Positions 43,241-51,212 of a stretch of DNA of 64,000 nt are shown here, one piece after another. This DNA comes from Fimenecus sp045543095 (lineage in GTDB: Bacteria > Bacillota > Clostridia > Oscillospirales > Acutalibacteraceae). The notes under the pieces were generated by a model, which was given only the letters and a program-made list of their open reading frames with translations, was not told the DNA's origin and did not search any database. A program made the translations under genes and the position numbers. The stretch lies in contig JAZQMC010000001.1 of assembly GCA_045543095.1 (NCBI GenBank), positions 1 through 64,000 on the forward strand. The letters run 5' to 3'. Position 1 is the first letter of the stretch. Every line of letters starts with the position of its first letter.

Positions 43241-44560
43241 TCAGTTGAATTTAGGCAAGTAATCACCGTGAGCAACAATCAAATCATCAACCATTTTCTT
43301 GATTGTATCAATATCAAGCTCACTGCCTGTGTGTGGGTCAAGCATTGCAGCTTGGTAGATATGCTCTTTCTTACCTGTTACTGCTGCCTCGATTGTTAAG
43401 AGCTGAACATTGATGTTTGTCATGTTCATTGCGGCACACTGCACGGGTAATGCACCCACGTGGCAGGGATGAACACCATAGCCGTTTACAAGGCAAGGCA
43501 CTTCAACACAAGCATTTTCGGGCAAATTTGTAATAAGATGACCTGTATTTAATACATTACCGCCAATTTGATAAGGATTACCTGTTACCATTGCTTCCAT
43601 AATTCTTGATGCATATTCTTCTGAACGCTGGTGCTCTTTAACACCTTTTTGGAGCATTTCAGCATATTCCTTTTTCCATCCCTCAATTTGATTTACGCAA
43701 CGGCGTGGATATTCGTCAAGCGGAATGTTGTATTTTTCAATGAGTTCGGGATATTTACTCTTTATGTAGAACATATTATACTCAGCATTATGCTCACTTG
43801 ATTCTGTGCAGTAATAACCAAAATTCTTAATATAGTCCATTCTCACTTTATCATCTGCGTCGGGTTTAGCCATATATTCGTCAACTCTCGACTTTATTTC
43901 GGGGTACAAGTCAACACCGTTTTTGTCTTTGATTTCAAGAAGCCACGCCATGTGGTTGATACCTGCAATAAGCTCTTTTCTGCCGTCAAGCTTATCTTCC
44001 ATATTAAGTTTTTTGAGCAACCATTTTGAACAACCCTGAACACTATGGCAAAGACCAACAGTTTTAATCGGTGTATATCTCTGCATATAACCCGTAAGCA
44101 TTGCCATTGGGTTAACATAGTTTAAGAAAAGTGCATCGGGACAAACCTCTGCCATATCATCAGCAAAATCTTTCATAACGGGAATTGTGCGAAGTGTACG
44201 CATAATTCCACCAATACCAAGAGTATCGCCGATTGTCTGTCTTAATCCGTATTTTTTGGGCACTTCAAAGTCGATAATTGTACAAGGGTCATAAAGACCA
44301 ACCTGAATGGCATTTACTACAAAATTTGCACCGCGAAGTGCATCTTTTCTATTTTCAACGCCAACATAGCACTCAATTTTGCCATAGCCACCTTTTGCAG
44401 TTCTCATTGCCTCAAGAATTGTACGGCTTTCTTCAAGTCTTTCTCCATCAATATCATAAAGTGCAAAGACGCTGTCACGAAGTGCCTCTGTACACATACA
44501 GTCGCCAATAACATTTCTTGCAAAAACAGTACTACCTGCTCCCATAAAAGTAATTTTCAT
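43241..44560 (-). CDS. GH4 family alpha-galactosidase/alpha-glucosidase
   Basis: A 439-residue cytosolic glycosidase of family GH4, which uses NAD+ and a divalent metal in an oxidation-elimination mechanism. KITFMGAGSTVFARNVIGD is the NAD-binding Rossmann start; TIGDTLGIGGIMRTLRTIP, LNYVNPMAMLTGYM and VGLCHSVQG (metal-binding Cys and His) are the active-site blocks; NGYGVHPCHVGALPVQCAA follows. The closest named relatives are MelA-type alpha-galactosidases, but GH4 members vary in substrate. It is divergent from a GH43 gene and shares the intergenic operator region. Confidence 0.92.
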   Translation of the reverse strand: MKITFMGAGSTVFARNVIGDCMCTEALRDSVFALYDIDGERLEESRTILEAMRTAKGGYGKIECYVGVENRKDALRGANFVVNAIQVGLYDPCTIIDFEVPKKYGLRQTIGDTLGIGGIMRTLRTIPVMKDFADDMAEVCPDALFLNYVNPMAMLTGYMQRYTPIKTVGLCHSVQGCSKWLLKKLNMEDKLDGRKELIAGINHMAWLLEIKDKNGVDLYPEIKSRVDEYMAKPDADDKVRMDYIKNFGYYCTESSEHNAEYNMFYIKSKYPELIEKYNIPLDEYPRRCVNQIEGWKKEYAEMLQKGVKEHQRSEEYASRIMEAMVTGNPYQIGGNVLNTGHLITNLPENACVEVPCLVNGYGVHPCHVGALPVQCAAMNMTNINVQLLTIEAAVTGKKEHIYQAAMLDPHTGSELDIDTIKKMVDDLIVAHGDYLPKFN

Positions 44561-44596
44561 AATACTTTCCCTTTCTTAAAAAAACACTATAAAATA

Positions 44597-44625
44597 ATTA
44601 TACAATGTCTGTTTACCACTTTCAA
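44597..44625 (-). promoter_or_regulatory. Promoter of the GH4 gene
   Basis: Minus-strand TTGAAA (44625-44620) and TATAAT (44602-44597), 17-base spacer. Confidence 0.8.
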
Positions 44626-44640
44626 CCTTTTTTGTATTGA

Positions 44641-44655
44641 ATTACATAGTGTAAT
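44641..44655. promoter_or_regulatory. Putative operator between the GH4 and GH43 genes
   Basis: Perfect inverted repeat ATTACA-TAG-TGTAAT. It lies within the likely GH43 promoter (TTGTAT near 44632 and TATGCT near 44655, or TTGAAT near 44638 and TAAAAT) and upstream of the GH4 promoter, where a sugar-responsive regulator could control both. Confidence 0.5.
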
Positions 44656-44697
44656 ATGCTAAAATTTTTAAAGGAACAAATTTGTGGAGGATTTATA

Positions 44698-45639
44698 ATG
44701 CATTTACTTAAGATTGACAAAAATCATTATCAAGGTCAAGCCGACCCATATATTTTAAAATCAAACGGCAGATATTATATCTATGTTACGGGTCACGATG
44801 CAGTTTATGCCTATCATTCAGATAATCTTTTTGAGGGTTGGGAATATTACGGTGTTGTTATGACGGTGCCGAATCACGATTCATTCTGGGCACCGAGTGT
44901 AATTGAACTTGACGGTAAATTCTATATGTATAACTCAATTGAGATTTACAACGATACACCCGACAAGGGCGGTCACAGAGGGGCTATGCACGTGTCTGTT
45001 GCTGACAATCCTCTCGGCCCTTTCACAGACACAAAACAGATTTTGCATCCATTTTCAATAGATTCTCACATTATTCAGAACGAGGCGGGTCTTTTCCTTT
45101 TCTATTCACAGAACAGATTTGAAGGCGAGCGAATAGGTACTTGTATTTATGTTGACAAAATGCTTGACCCGTTCACCCCCGCGGGCGAACCTGTATTGGT
45201 TGTTGAACCCACACTTGACGAAGATATTTATCGCCGTGACCGTTACAAAAAAGGTCAGCATTGGCACACAATCGAGGGTGCTTTCTACTTCAAAGAGGGC
45301 GATTGGCATTATCTTATGTACTCGGGCAACTGCTTTGAACAGCCCACATATTACATAGGCTATGCAAGAGCAAAAACCGATGAAACTGATTTGACAAAAA
45401 TCAAATTTCAAAAATACCCCGACGATAACACATACCACCCCGTGCTCCAGGCAAACGAATTTGAGGAGGGCACAGGCCACCACTCAATGATTAAGGAAGA
45501 CGGTCAGTGGTATGCAATTTATCACGCTCGTGATTATGGCGACAAGCTCAACGCCTTTGACGCGAGAAACGCAAGAATCTGTAAAATTCACGTTGAAGAC
45601 GGCATAATCACCGCAGAGCGTTACGAAGACCATATATAA
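44698..45639 (+). CDS. GH43 family glycoside hydrolase (beta-xylosidase/arabinosidase-like)
   Basis: A 313-residue five-bladed-propeller protein without a signal peptide, so probably acting on short imported oligosaccharides. GQADPYILKSNGRYYIYVTG carries the catalytic-base Asp; FWAPSVIELDGKFYMYNS is the second blade motif; TIEGAFYFKEGDWHYLMYSG holds the general-acid Glu; GTGHHSMIKEDGQWYAIYHA closes the propeller. I start at ATG 44698 with GGAGG seven bases upstream. Substrate within GH43 is not predictable. It is divergent from the GH4 gene. Confidence 0.9.
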   Translation: MHLLKIDKNHYQGQADPYILKSNGRYYIYVTGHDAVYAYHSDNLFEGWEYYGVVMTVPNHDSFWAPSVIELDGKFYMYNSIEIYNDTPDKGGHRGAMHVSVADNPLGPFTDTKQILHPFSIDSHIIQNEAGLFLFYSQNRFEGERIGTCIYVDKMLDPFTPAGEPVLVVEPTLDEDIYRRDRYKKGQHWHTIEGAFYFKEGDWHYLMYSGNCFEQPTYYIGYARAKTDETDLTKIKFQKYPDDNTYHPVLQANEFEEGTGHHSMIKEDGQWYAIYHARDYGDKLNAFDARNARICKIHVEDGIITAERYEDHI

Positions 45640-45645
45640 AGATTA

Positions 45646-45677
45646 AAGGACTGTATCAATTGATACAGTCCTTATTT
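45646..45677. terminator. Bidirectional terminator between the GH43 and flavoprotein genes
   Basis: Near-continuous palindrome AAGGACTGTATCA/TGATACAGTCCTT with an AT loop and ATTTTTAT after it. Confidence 0.88.
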
Positions 45678-46829
45678 TTATTTCATCAATTCTTCTGCAA
45701 GGACTTCAAGTTGTGCCATACTTTCGTCATTGAGTGCCGAAAGTATTCTCACAGTTGACTCAGTATAGGTTATATTTTTACTCTTTTCAAGCATTTTTGT
45801 CATAACCTTTGTTGCAACAGGTGCCCAAGAGCCGTTTTCGATAAATCCGATTGTGCGGTTTTTAAATCCACGCTCTGTAAGGTGATTTATAAATTCACGC
45901 ATAAATGGGAAAACATCTGAATTATAGGTGGTTGTTGCAAGCACGATTTTGCCGTATCTGAATGCATCTTCAACTGCCTCTGCCATATCGCATCGAGCAA
46001 GGTCATTCACAACAACTTTAGGACACCCTTTTTCTTTAAGTAATTCAGCAAGTTTTTCAACTGCTTTTTTAGTGTTGCCGTAAACGGATGTATAAGCTAT
46101 TACTACACCGTCACTTTCAACACCATAGCTTGACCAAATATCATAAAGATTAAGATAATAACCAAGGTTTTCATTAAGCACGGGGCCGTGTAACGGGCAA
46201 ATAATTTCAATATCGAGTGCAGATGCTTTTTTTAGAAGTGCTTGTGTCTGTGCACCGTATTTACCCACAATGCCGATATAATAGCGTCTTGCCTCGCAAG
46301 CCCAGTCTTCTTCTACATCAAGAGCACCGAATTTGCCGAAACCGTCAGCCGAGAAAAGAACTTTATCAGCACTGTCATAAGTAACGATAACCTCCGGCCA
46401 ATGCACCATCGGTGCGGTATAGAAAGTCAATTCGTGTTTACCGAGAGAAAGAGTGTCCCCCTCGCCCACTACAATTCGGTTATCTGCAAAATCTGTGCCG
46501 AAAAACTGTTTCATCATTTTAAATGCCGCCGCAGATGAAACAATTTTTGCCTTTGGGTAAGCACTCACAAAACTTATAATATTTGCCGAGTGGTCTGGCT
46601 CCATGTGTTGCACAACAAGATAATCAGGTTCTCTGTCACCGAGAGTATTTTTAATATTCGTGAGCCATCCGTCTTTAAAATTCACGTCAACAGAATCCAT
46701 AATTGCAATTTTTTCATCAATAATTGCATAAGAATTATATGCCATACCGTTTGGCACATCATACTGACCCTCAAACAAATCAATTTTATGGTCATTTACG
46801 CCAATATATTTAATATCATTTGTAATCAT
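45678..46829 (-). CDS. fprA: FprA-type A-type flavoprotein (flavodiiron protein)
   Basis: Reduces O2 to water or NO to N2O, protecting anaerobes. The 383-residue protein has an N-terminal metallo-beta-lactamase domain with diiron ligands in VVQHMEPDHSANI (H-x-E-x-D-H), PMVHWPEVIVTY and ICPLHGPVL, then a flavodoxin domain from about residue 240 (AYTSVYGNTKKAVEKLAELL, TYNSDVFPFMREFINHL, ENGSWAP). No rubredoxin extension. I start at ATG 46829 with AAAGGA upstream; earlier in-frame codons lie within the preceding gene. It follows the serine dehydratase gene by 16 bases. Confidence 0.93.
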   Translation of the reverse strand: MITNDIKYIGVNDHKIDLFEGQYDVPNGMAYNSYAIIDEKIAIMDSVDVNFKDGWLTNIKNTLGDREPDYLVVQHMEPDHSANIISFVSAYPKAKIVSSAAAFKMMKQFFGTDFADNRIVVGEGDTLSLGKHELTFYTAPMVHWPEVIVTYDSADKVLFSADGFGKFGALDVEEDWACEARRYYIGIVGKYGAQTQALLKKASALDIEIICPLHGPVLNENLGYYLNLYDIWSSYGVESDGVVIAYTSVYGNTKKAVEKLAELLKEKGCPKVVVNDLARCDMAEAVEDAFRYGKIVLATTTYNSDVFPFMREFINHLTERGFKNRTIGFIENGSWAPVATKVMTKMLEKSKNITYTESTVRILSALNDESMAQLEVLAEELMK

Positions 46830-46845
46830 AAGAAATCCTTTCGCT

Positions 46846-48279
46846 TTAAATATCAAGAGTTGCAAGACCGCCCTCGCTTGTTTCACGATAAGCCGCGTGA
46901 ATATCAAGACCGGTTTTTCTCATAGTTTCAATAACATTATCAAGAGAAATTTTTCGGGTTTCGCTTAAGAAACTTGCAAGGTTTACCGCATTGATTGCTC
47001 GCATTGCGGCAACTGCGTTTCGCTCAATACAAGGGATTTGTACAAGCCCACAGATTGGGTCACAGGTAAGACCTAAATGGTGCTCAATTGCAATTTCAGC
47101 CGCGTATTCAATCTTACCTCTTTTAAGTCCGAAAAGTTCACCGAGAGCCGCTGAAGCCATTGCACAAGCAGTTCCCACCTCTGCCTGACAACCACATTCC
47201 GCACCTGAAATTGATGCATTTGTTTTAATAAGGTTACCGATAAGTCCGCCTGTTGCAAGTGCCTGTAAAATCTGACGGTCAGTAAATCCGTGTTTTAACT
47301 GCATATAGTAAAGCACTGCGGGAAGTACGCCCGATGCACCACAGGTGGGTGCAGTTACAATTCTACCGCCCGATGCATTCTGTTCGCTCACCGCGAAAGC
47401 ATAGGAACAAACCTCACGGTTTTCGCGTGTTTCGGCACTCTCGCCGATATGCTCCATATTATAAAGATATTTAGCTTTTTTCTGCACTTCAAGTCCGCCG
47501 GGGAGCACACCCTCGTCCTCAATACCGCGTTCAACAGCTTCTTTCATAGTTTTCCAAACTTTTGCGAGATATTCCCAGATATATTCACCCTCAACCTCAT
47601 CGACATATTGCCAAAGACGATATTTTTTCTCTTTGCAATAAGCCTTTATATCCTTGAATGTGCTCAAATTATAGACGATAGGTTCAGTGGCAGATTCACT
47701 ACCCTCAAACTCAATTCTGCCGCCGCCAACACTGAATACACGGATAAAATCGGTCTGCTCACCGTTTTTAAAAGAATACAGTTCCATTGTGTTGGGATGG
47801 TCAATATCGGTTTTAAGATAATCAAACTCCACTTTACAGGGTATTGGTGCTAAAGTGCTTTCAATAACCGTGTCTGTGCAGTGTCCCTTGCCTGTTTTTG
47901 CAAGTGAGCCGTAAAGAATTACCTTGAATTCATCAGCATCGGGGTTTTTCTCTTTAAAAAGAATGCAAGCCTTTTCCGGTCCCATTGTATGTGAGCTTGA
48001 CGGTCCTCTGCCGATTCGGTAAAGCTGATTGAGTGACTCCATACCGTTCATTTTTGCTTTTTCTTTTTTTGGTGTTTCCGCCTCAAAGAAAACATCCATT
48101 GACACCCCAAAAAGCTTTGCCATTTTGTAAAAATCTTCGGCAGTGGGCACAGCTTCGCCGTTTTCCCATTGGGTAACGACATATTCGTCAGTATTCACTC
48201 TTTCGCCCAAAGACTTCTGCGACATTCCCATTTTTTCGCGAAGTTCTGTTATTCTTTTTGAATAAATATCCTTTATCAT
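46846..48279 (-). CDS. XRE-type HTH domain fused to iron-sulfur L-serine dehydratase
   Basis: A 477-residue fusion. Residues 1-65 form an XRE/Cro helix-turn-helix (RITELREKMGMSQKSLGERV, QWENGEAVPTAEDFYKMAKL). After a short Lys/Glu linker comes a complete single-chain L-serine ammonia-lyase, which deaminates serine to pyruvate: LNQLYRIGRGPSSSHTMGPE, GSLAKTGKGHCTDT, then TAPTCGASGVLPAVLYYMQ, SGAECGCQAEVGTACAMASA and TCDPICGLVQIPCIERNAVA with the 4Fe-4S cysteines. I start at ATG 48279, GGGGTG lying six bases upstream. The frame is continuous, so the fusion is not a missed stop. It may couple serine sensing or cluster state to DNA binding; this is inference. fprA follows closely. Confidence 0.9.
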   Translation of the reverse strand: MIKDIYSKRITELREKMGMSQKSLGERVNTDEYVVTQWENGEAVPTAEDFYKMAKLFGVSMDVFFEAETPKKEKAKMNGMESLNQLYRIGRGPSSSHTMGPEKACILFKEKNPDADEFKVILYGSLAKTGKGHCTDTVIESTLAPIPCKVEFDYLKTDIDHPNTMELYSFKNGEQTDFIRVFSVGGGRIEFEGSESATEPIVYNLSTFKDIKAYCKEKKYRLWQYVDEVEGEYIWEYLAKVWKTMKEAVERGIEDEGVLPGGLEVQKKAKYLYNMEHIGESAETRENREVCSYAFAVSEQNASGGRIVTAPTCGASGVLPAVLYYMQLKHGFTDRQILQALATGGLIGNLIKTNASISGAECGCQAEVGTACAMASAALGELFGLKRGKIEYAAEIAIEHHLGLTCDPICGLVQIPCIERNAVAAMRAINAVNLASFLSETRKISLDNVIETMRKTGLDIHAAYRETSEGGLATLDI

Positions 48280-48304
48280 AAAATGCACCCCACTGCAATT
48301 TTAT

Positions 48305-49786
48305 TTATATTGCCAATCCGTTAAGAATCAAATCAAGATAAACCGCATCAAAGCCGTCAACCGCACCATCTTCGTTAAGGTCACTACGATTAAACATAAA
48401 ATTGTTTTTCACCTTTTCGTTTCCGGAACAAATCAGGCAAAGTAACTTATAATCATTTTCATCAACCGTACCGTCACCATTTACATCGCCCTTTAATGTT
48501 GATGGTGGTATTTTTTTCAGGAACAAATCAAGAATAATTGTATCAAAGCCATCTATCGTGCTGTCTTCATTCATATCGCCTACAATATTGATTGCATAAC
48601 TTACATTTTTCTGCAAGGAGGAAACGGAACACAGAATTTCAAGGTCATTTTCATCAATAGTACCGTTAAAATTCACATCACCCTTTATTGCCGTATCAAG
48701 TGCGACAAAGGTAATGCTATTTTCTTTTGCATAAGTTTCGGCATAAGTGTTAGAATAACCGAAAAGGATTACATTTTCGGTAGATGTAAAGGCATTTTCT
48801 GCTATATTCACAACAGATGCGGGAATTATCGCATTTTTATCATTCAATGCTCCGCCGATAATCTGTGTTGTGCCATCTTTAATAATTTTTTCAGCATTAT
48901 TTATGTCTGTTCCCACAACGCGAGTACCCATATAAAGCACGCCGTTTTCCCAGTTTTCGCTATTATTATAATAACCCGTATTGTAAATCGCATTTGCATT
49001 AAAAACTGCAGTTTCTGAAATATTGAGTTTTTTAAGTGATGTACAATCCTTGAATGCATTGTCACCTATGTAATCAGCCAAATTCAGATTTCTTACACTT
49101 TCAAGGCTTTCGCAACCCTCAAAAGCATTATTACCGATTGTAACTATTGATGCAGGCAAACCTACATCTTTCGCCTTTGTATTGCCTTTAAATGCACCGT
49201 CAGCAATAACTAATGTTCCGTAATTTATACTGTAAATTCCTTCGAGCTCAATTTCTATAAGATTTTTACCGAGATAGAGATATTGAAGCACCGGTGCACC
49301 AATGTCCTCCCAATCAATTGAGCCACCGCTTGTACCACCACCGATACCAACTCCCCCTGACGATGGAGTATCGCTCGTGGTTTTCTTTAATTTCCAATTA
49401 GATTTATTGTTGTAATAAGCCGTATTGTAAATCGCCTTTTCACCGATATGAATTATAGTGTCAGGCAAATTAATTGTCGCAAGTGCTGTGCAATCTTCAA
49501 AAGCAGATGCACCGATATCATAAACACCCTCTTTAACTGTTACCGAAGTTATTTCTGTGTTTCCTTTAAAAGCACCCTCCCCTATTGCCACCACGGGAAG
49601 TCCGTTCAATGTTTTGGGAACAGTTACATTTGTTACGCCCGTGCCGATATATTTAGTTATAACAATCTGGTCATTCACAATTTCACAAGAAAATTTACCG
49701 TAATTAACGGCGAAAGACGGCATTGCAGACGCAAAAATACACATAATAATTGCAATTGACACAATCACTGAAATTGCTTTTTTCAT
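48305..49786 (-). CDS. Secreted BspA-like leucine-rich-repeat protein with two tandem dockerin modules
   Basis: A 493-residue secreted protein. Residues 1-26 are a signal peptide. BspA-type LRR_5 repeats run through about residues 55-130 and 185-275 (GAFKGNTEITSVTVKEGVYD, ASAFEDCTALATINLPDTI, GDNAFKDCTSLKKLNIS), split by a Gly/Ser-rich segment near 143-160. From about residue 370 four EF-hand-like units follow as two dockerin pairs: GDVNFNGTIDENDLEIL, GDMNEDSTIDGFDTIILDLF, GDVNGDGTVDENDYKLL and SDLNEDGAVDGFDAVYLDLI. The dockerins imply Ca2+-dependent docking to a cohesin on a scaffold or the cell surface. Partner and ligand are unknown. Confidence 0.85.
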   Translation of the reverse strand: MKKAISVIVSIAIIMCIFASAMPSFAVNYGKFSCEIVNDQIVITKYIGTGVTNVTVPKTLNGLPVVAIGEGAFKGNTEITSVTVKEGVYDIGASAFEDCTALATINLPDTIIHIGEKAIYNTAYYNNKSNWKLKKTTSDTPSSGGVGIGGGTSGGSIDWEDIGAPVLQYLYLGKNLIEIELEGIYSINYGTLVIADGAFKGNTKAKDVGLPASIVTIGNNAFEGCESLESVRNLNLADYIGDNAFKDCTSLKKLNISETAVFNANAIYNTGYYNNSENWENGVLYMGTRVVGTDINNAEKIIKDGTTQIIGGALNDKNAIIPASVVNIAENAFTSTENVILFGYSNTYAETYAKENSITFVALDTAIKGDVNFNGTIDENDLEILCSVSSLQKNVSYAINIVGDMNEDSTIDGFDTIILDLFLKKIPPSTLKGDVNGDGTVDENDYKLLCLICSGNEKVKNNFMFNRSDLNEDGAVDGFDAVYLDLILNGLAI

Positions 49787-49817
49787 TTCTGCACCGTCCT
49801 TTCGAGCATATATAATT

Positions 49818-49846
49818 ATTGTATCATTAAATATAGATTATTGCAA
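49818..49846 (-). promoter_or_regulatory. Promoter of the LRR-dockerin gene
   Basis: Minus-strand TTGCAA (49846-49841) and TACAAT (49823-49818), 17-base spacer. No separate promoter is evident for the serine dehydratase gene 25 bases downstream, so it may be read from here. Confidence 0.75.
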
Positions 49847-49855
49847 CACAAAAAA

Positions 49856-49880
49856 CGGCGGGGTCAAGACCCCGCCCTAC
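49856..49880 (-). repeat. Interspersed palindromic repeat, GTAGGG family (copy 3)
   Basis: Identical over 25 bases to the copy at 31380-31404 but in the opposite orientation. It lies between two minus-strand genes. Confidence 0.75.
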
Positions 49881-49920
49881 CATAATTTATATAGATATTG
49901 AAATAGATTTATTTTTTCGT

Positions 49921-49990
49921 AAGACAATGTGGCAGAGGCGAAGTTGTATCAGGTATACCACGAGCCGAAAGCCACGAAGTATTGCGGAAA
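49921..49990. other. Structured intergenic segment downstream of kdgA (unknown)
   Basis: Higher GC than its surroundings, with GTGGC/GCCAC arms, the palindrome GGTATACC and a CGAGCCGAAAGCC-type stem. It looks like a repeat or RNA 3' structure, but I see no second copy in the window and assign no function. Confidence 0.3.
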
Positions 49991-49996
49991 AAGAAA

Positions 49997-50653
49997 CTAT
50001 TTATTTGCAAGTTCTGCACGAGCAAGTTTGATATTTTCTACAAAACGCTTACCTGTTTCGGTAATCTTCTTGTAGTCGCCTGTCTTTGCACCTGCTGTAA
50101 GTGATGAGCCTGCACCAACTGCAACAGCACCTGCTTTAATCCATTCGCCAACGTTGTCAGCATCAACGCCACCTGTTGGCATCATTTTAGCATAAGGGAT
50201 TGGACCCTTGATGTCTTTGATAATCTTTGGTCCGAAAAGGTCTGCAGGGAAAACTTTAAGAATATCTGCTCCGTTTTCCATAGCGAGTAAGCCCTCGCGA
50301 ACGGTCATAATACCGGGCATCATCGGTACTCTGTAACGATTACAAAGTTTAAGTGTTTCAAGGTCAAGAGCAGGGCTAACGATGTACTCTGCACCTGAAA
50401 GCATAGCAATTCTTGCTGTTGCTGCATCAAGAACTGTACCTGCACCGAGAATAATCTCTTCAGGCGTATATCTCTTTGCAAGTTCTTCAATAACCTTGTC
50501 AGCGTGAGGAACTGTGAATGTAAGCTCAATAGCAGCAACGCCACCTTCGATACAAGCATCAGTAATTCTGATAGCCTGGTCAACTGTTTCTGCACGAACA
50601 ACTGCCACGATACCGCAGTCTTGAATTCGGGTAATGATTTTTTCTTTATCCAT
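49997..50653 (-). CDS. kdgA: 2-dehydro-3-deoxy-phosphogluconate (KDPG) aldolase
   Basis: Cleaves KDPG to pyruvate and glyceraldehyde 3-phosphate, the last step of uronate breakdown. The 218-residue class I aldolase shows GIVAVVRAETVDQAIRI, AIELTFTVPHADKVIEELAK, EIILGAGTVLDAATARIAM, YIVSPALDLETLKLCNRY and DILKVFPADLFGPKIIKDIK, where the Lys forms the Schiff base. It ends the uxuA-SDR-kdgK run but is separated from kdgK by the DUF559 inverted-repeat element. Confidence 0.94.
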   Translation of the reverse strand: MDKEKIITRIQDCGIVAVVRAETVDQAIRITDACIEGGVAAIELTFTVPHADKVIEELAKRYTPEEIILGAGTVLDAATARIAMLSGAEYIVSPALDLETLKLCNRYRVPMMPGIMTVREGLLAMENGADILKVFPADLFGPKIIKDIKGPIPYAKMMPTGGVDADNVGEWIKAGAVAVGAGSSLTAGAKTGDYKKITETGKRFVENIKLARAELANK

Positions 50654-50689
50654 AATTACATCTCCAAATAATTATAATCAAAATAAATT

Positions 50690-50742
50690 CCCTCCCTCAT
50701 TGAGGGAGGTGTCAAACGCTATGCGTTTGACGGAGGGAGTTC
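50690..50742. repeat. Left inverted repeat of the DUF559 element
   Basis: Two adjacent palindromes: CCTCCCTCA-T-TGAGGGAGG (50691-50709) and GTCAAACGC-TAT-GCGTTTGAC (50711-50731), then GGAGGGAGT. The last eight codons and the TAG stop of the DUF559 gene lie inside it. Confidence 0.7.
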
Positions 50743-51105
50743 GTTTTTATCAATCCGAGATTTTACCTCTTTATCAATTAAAGAACACACCTCATAGAAA
50801 TTCTCATCGATTTCAAAATTAGTAAACCTTAAAATCTTGAGATTGTTTTTTTCTAAAAACACTGTTCGTTTTGTGTCATAATCCATTTGCTTTTCAACGA
50901 AATGACCTCCGCCATCAAGTTCAATAACCAAAGCTGCTTTATGACAATAAAAATCAACTATAAAATTATCAATTACTTTTTGACGTTGAAAACGAACCGA
51001 ATAATCTTTTAAAAAGTAAAACCAAAGTTTTCTTTCCCAAGGAGTTGCATTTTTTCTAAGTTCTTTAGCGTAGGGAATTAATTTATTGTTATATGGTAAT
51101 GACAT
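50719..51105 (-). CDS. DUF559 family endonuclease-like protein
   Basis: A 128-residue protein of the DUF559 family, which has the very-short-patch-repair/restriction-endonuclease-like fold: LIPYAKELRKNATPWERKLW, FYFLKDYSVRFQRQKVIDNF, IVDFYCHKAALVIELDGGGH (the acidic E-L-D and upstream D resemble the nuclease core), and LKILRFTNFEIDENF. No methyltransferase or repair partner is nearby. Its C-terminus (ELPPSNA) is encoded by the flanking palindromic repeat, tying gene and repeat together. It lies in the uronate operon, same strand. Activity is unproven. Confidence 0.85.
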   Translation of the reverse strand: MSLPYNNKLIPYAKELRKNATPWERKLWFYFLKDYSVRFQRQKVIDNFIVDFYCHKAALVIELDGGGHFVEKQMDYDTKRTVFLEKNNLKILRFTNFEIDENFYEVCSLIDKEVKSRIDKNELPPSNA

Positions 51106-51109
51106 ATTA

Positions 51110-51201
51110 CTCCCCCAGTCAACTTCGTTGACAGCCCCCTCAAAGATGGGGCGAAAACTCCCTCAGTCACCTTGCGGTGACAGCTCCCTCAAGGAGGGAG
51201 C
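51110..51201. repeat. Right inverted repeats of the DUF559 element (two tandem units)
   Basis: Unit 1 (51110-51152) has GTCAAC-TTC-GTTGAC and CCCC-TC/GA-GGGG arms; unit 2 (51155-51201) has GTCACC-TTGC-GGTGAC and GCTCCCTC-AAG-GAGGGAGC. Both share the CTCCC-CAGTCA core. They are oriented opposite to the left repeat. Confidence 0.7.
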
Positions 51202-51212
51202 TGATTTCAAAA

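Larger units (their letters stand above)
50690..51201 (-). mobile_element. Putative DUF559 element bounded by palindromic inverted repeats
   Basis: A 512-base unit holding one small DUF559 gene. Left end 50690-50742 and right end 51110-51201 are inverted versions of the same composite repeat: a GAGGGAG-type palindrome (CCTCCCTCA/TGAGGGAGG on the left; GCTCCCTC/GAGGGAGC on the right) next to a GTCA...TGAC palindrome (GTCAAACGC/GCGTTTGAC; GTCACC/GGTGAC; GTCAAC/GTTGAC). The right end carries two tandem units. The unit sits between kdgK and kdgA, which belong to one pathway and would otherwise be adjacent. Mobility is inferred; no target duplication was identified. Confidence 0.55.

Noticed and set aside
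50690..51201. CRISPR array at the palindromic repeats around DUF559
   Set aside because: Only two tandem units on one side and one inverted unit on the other; no regular spacers and no cas genes.
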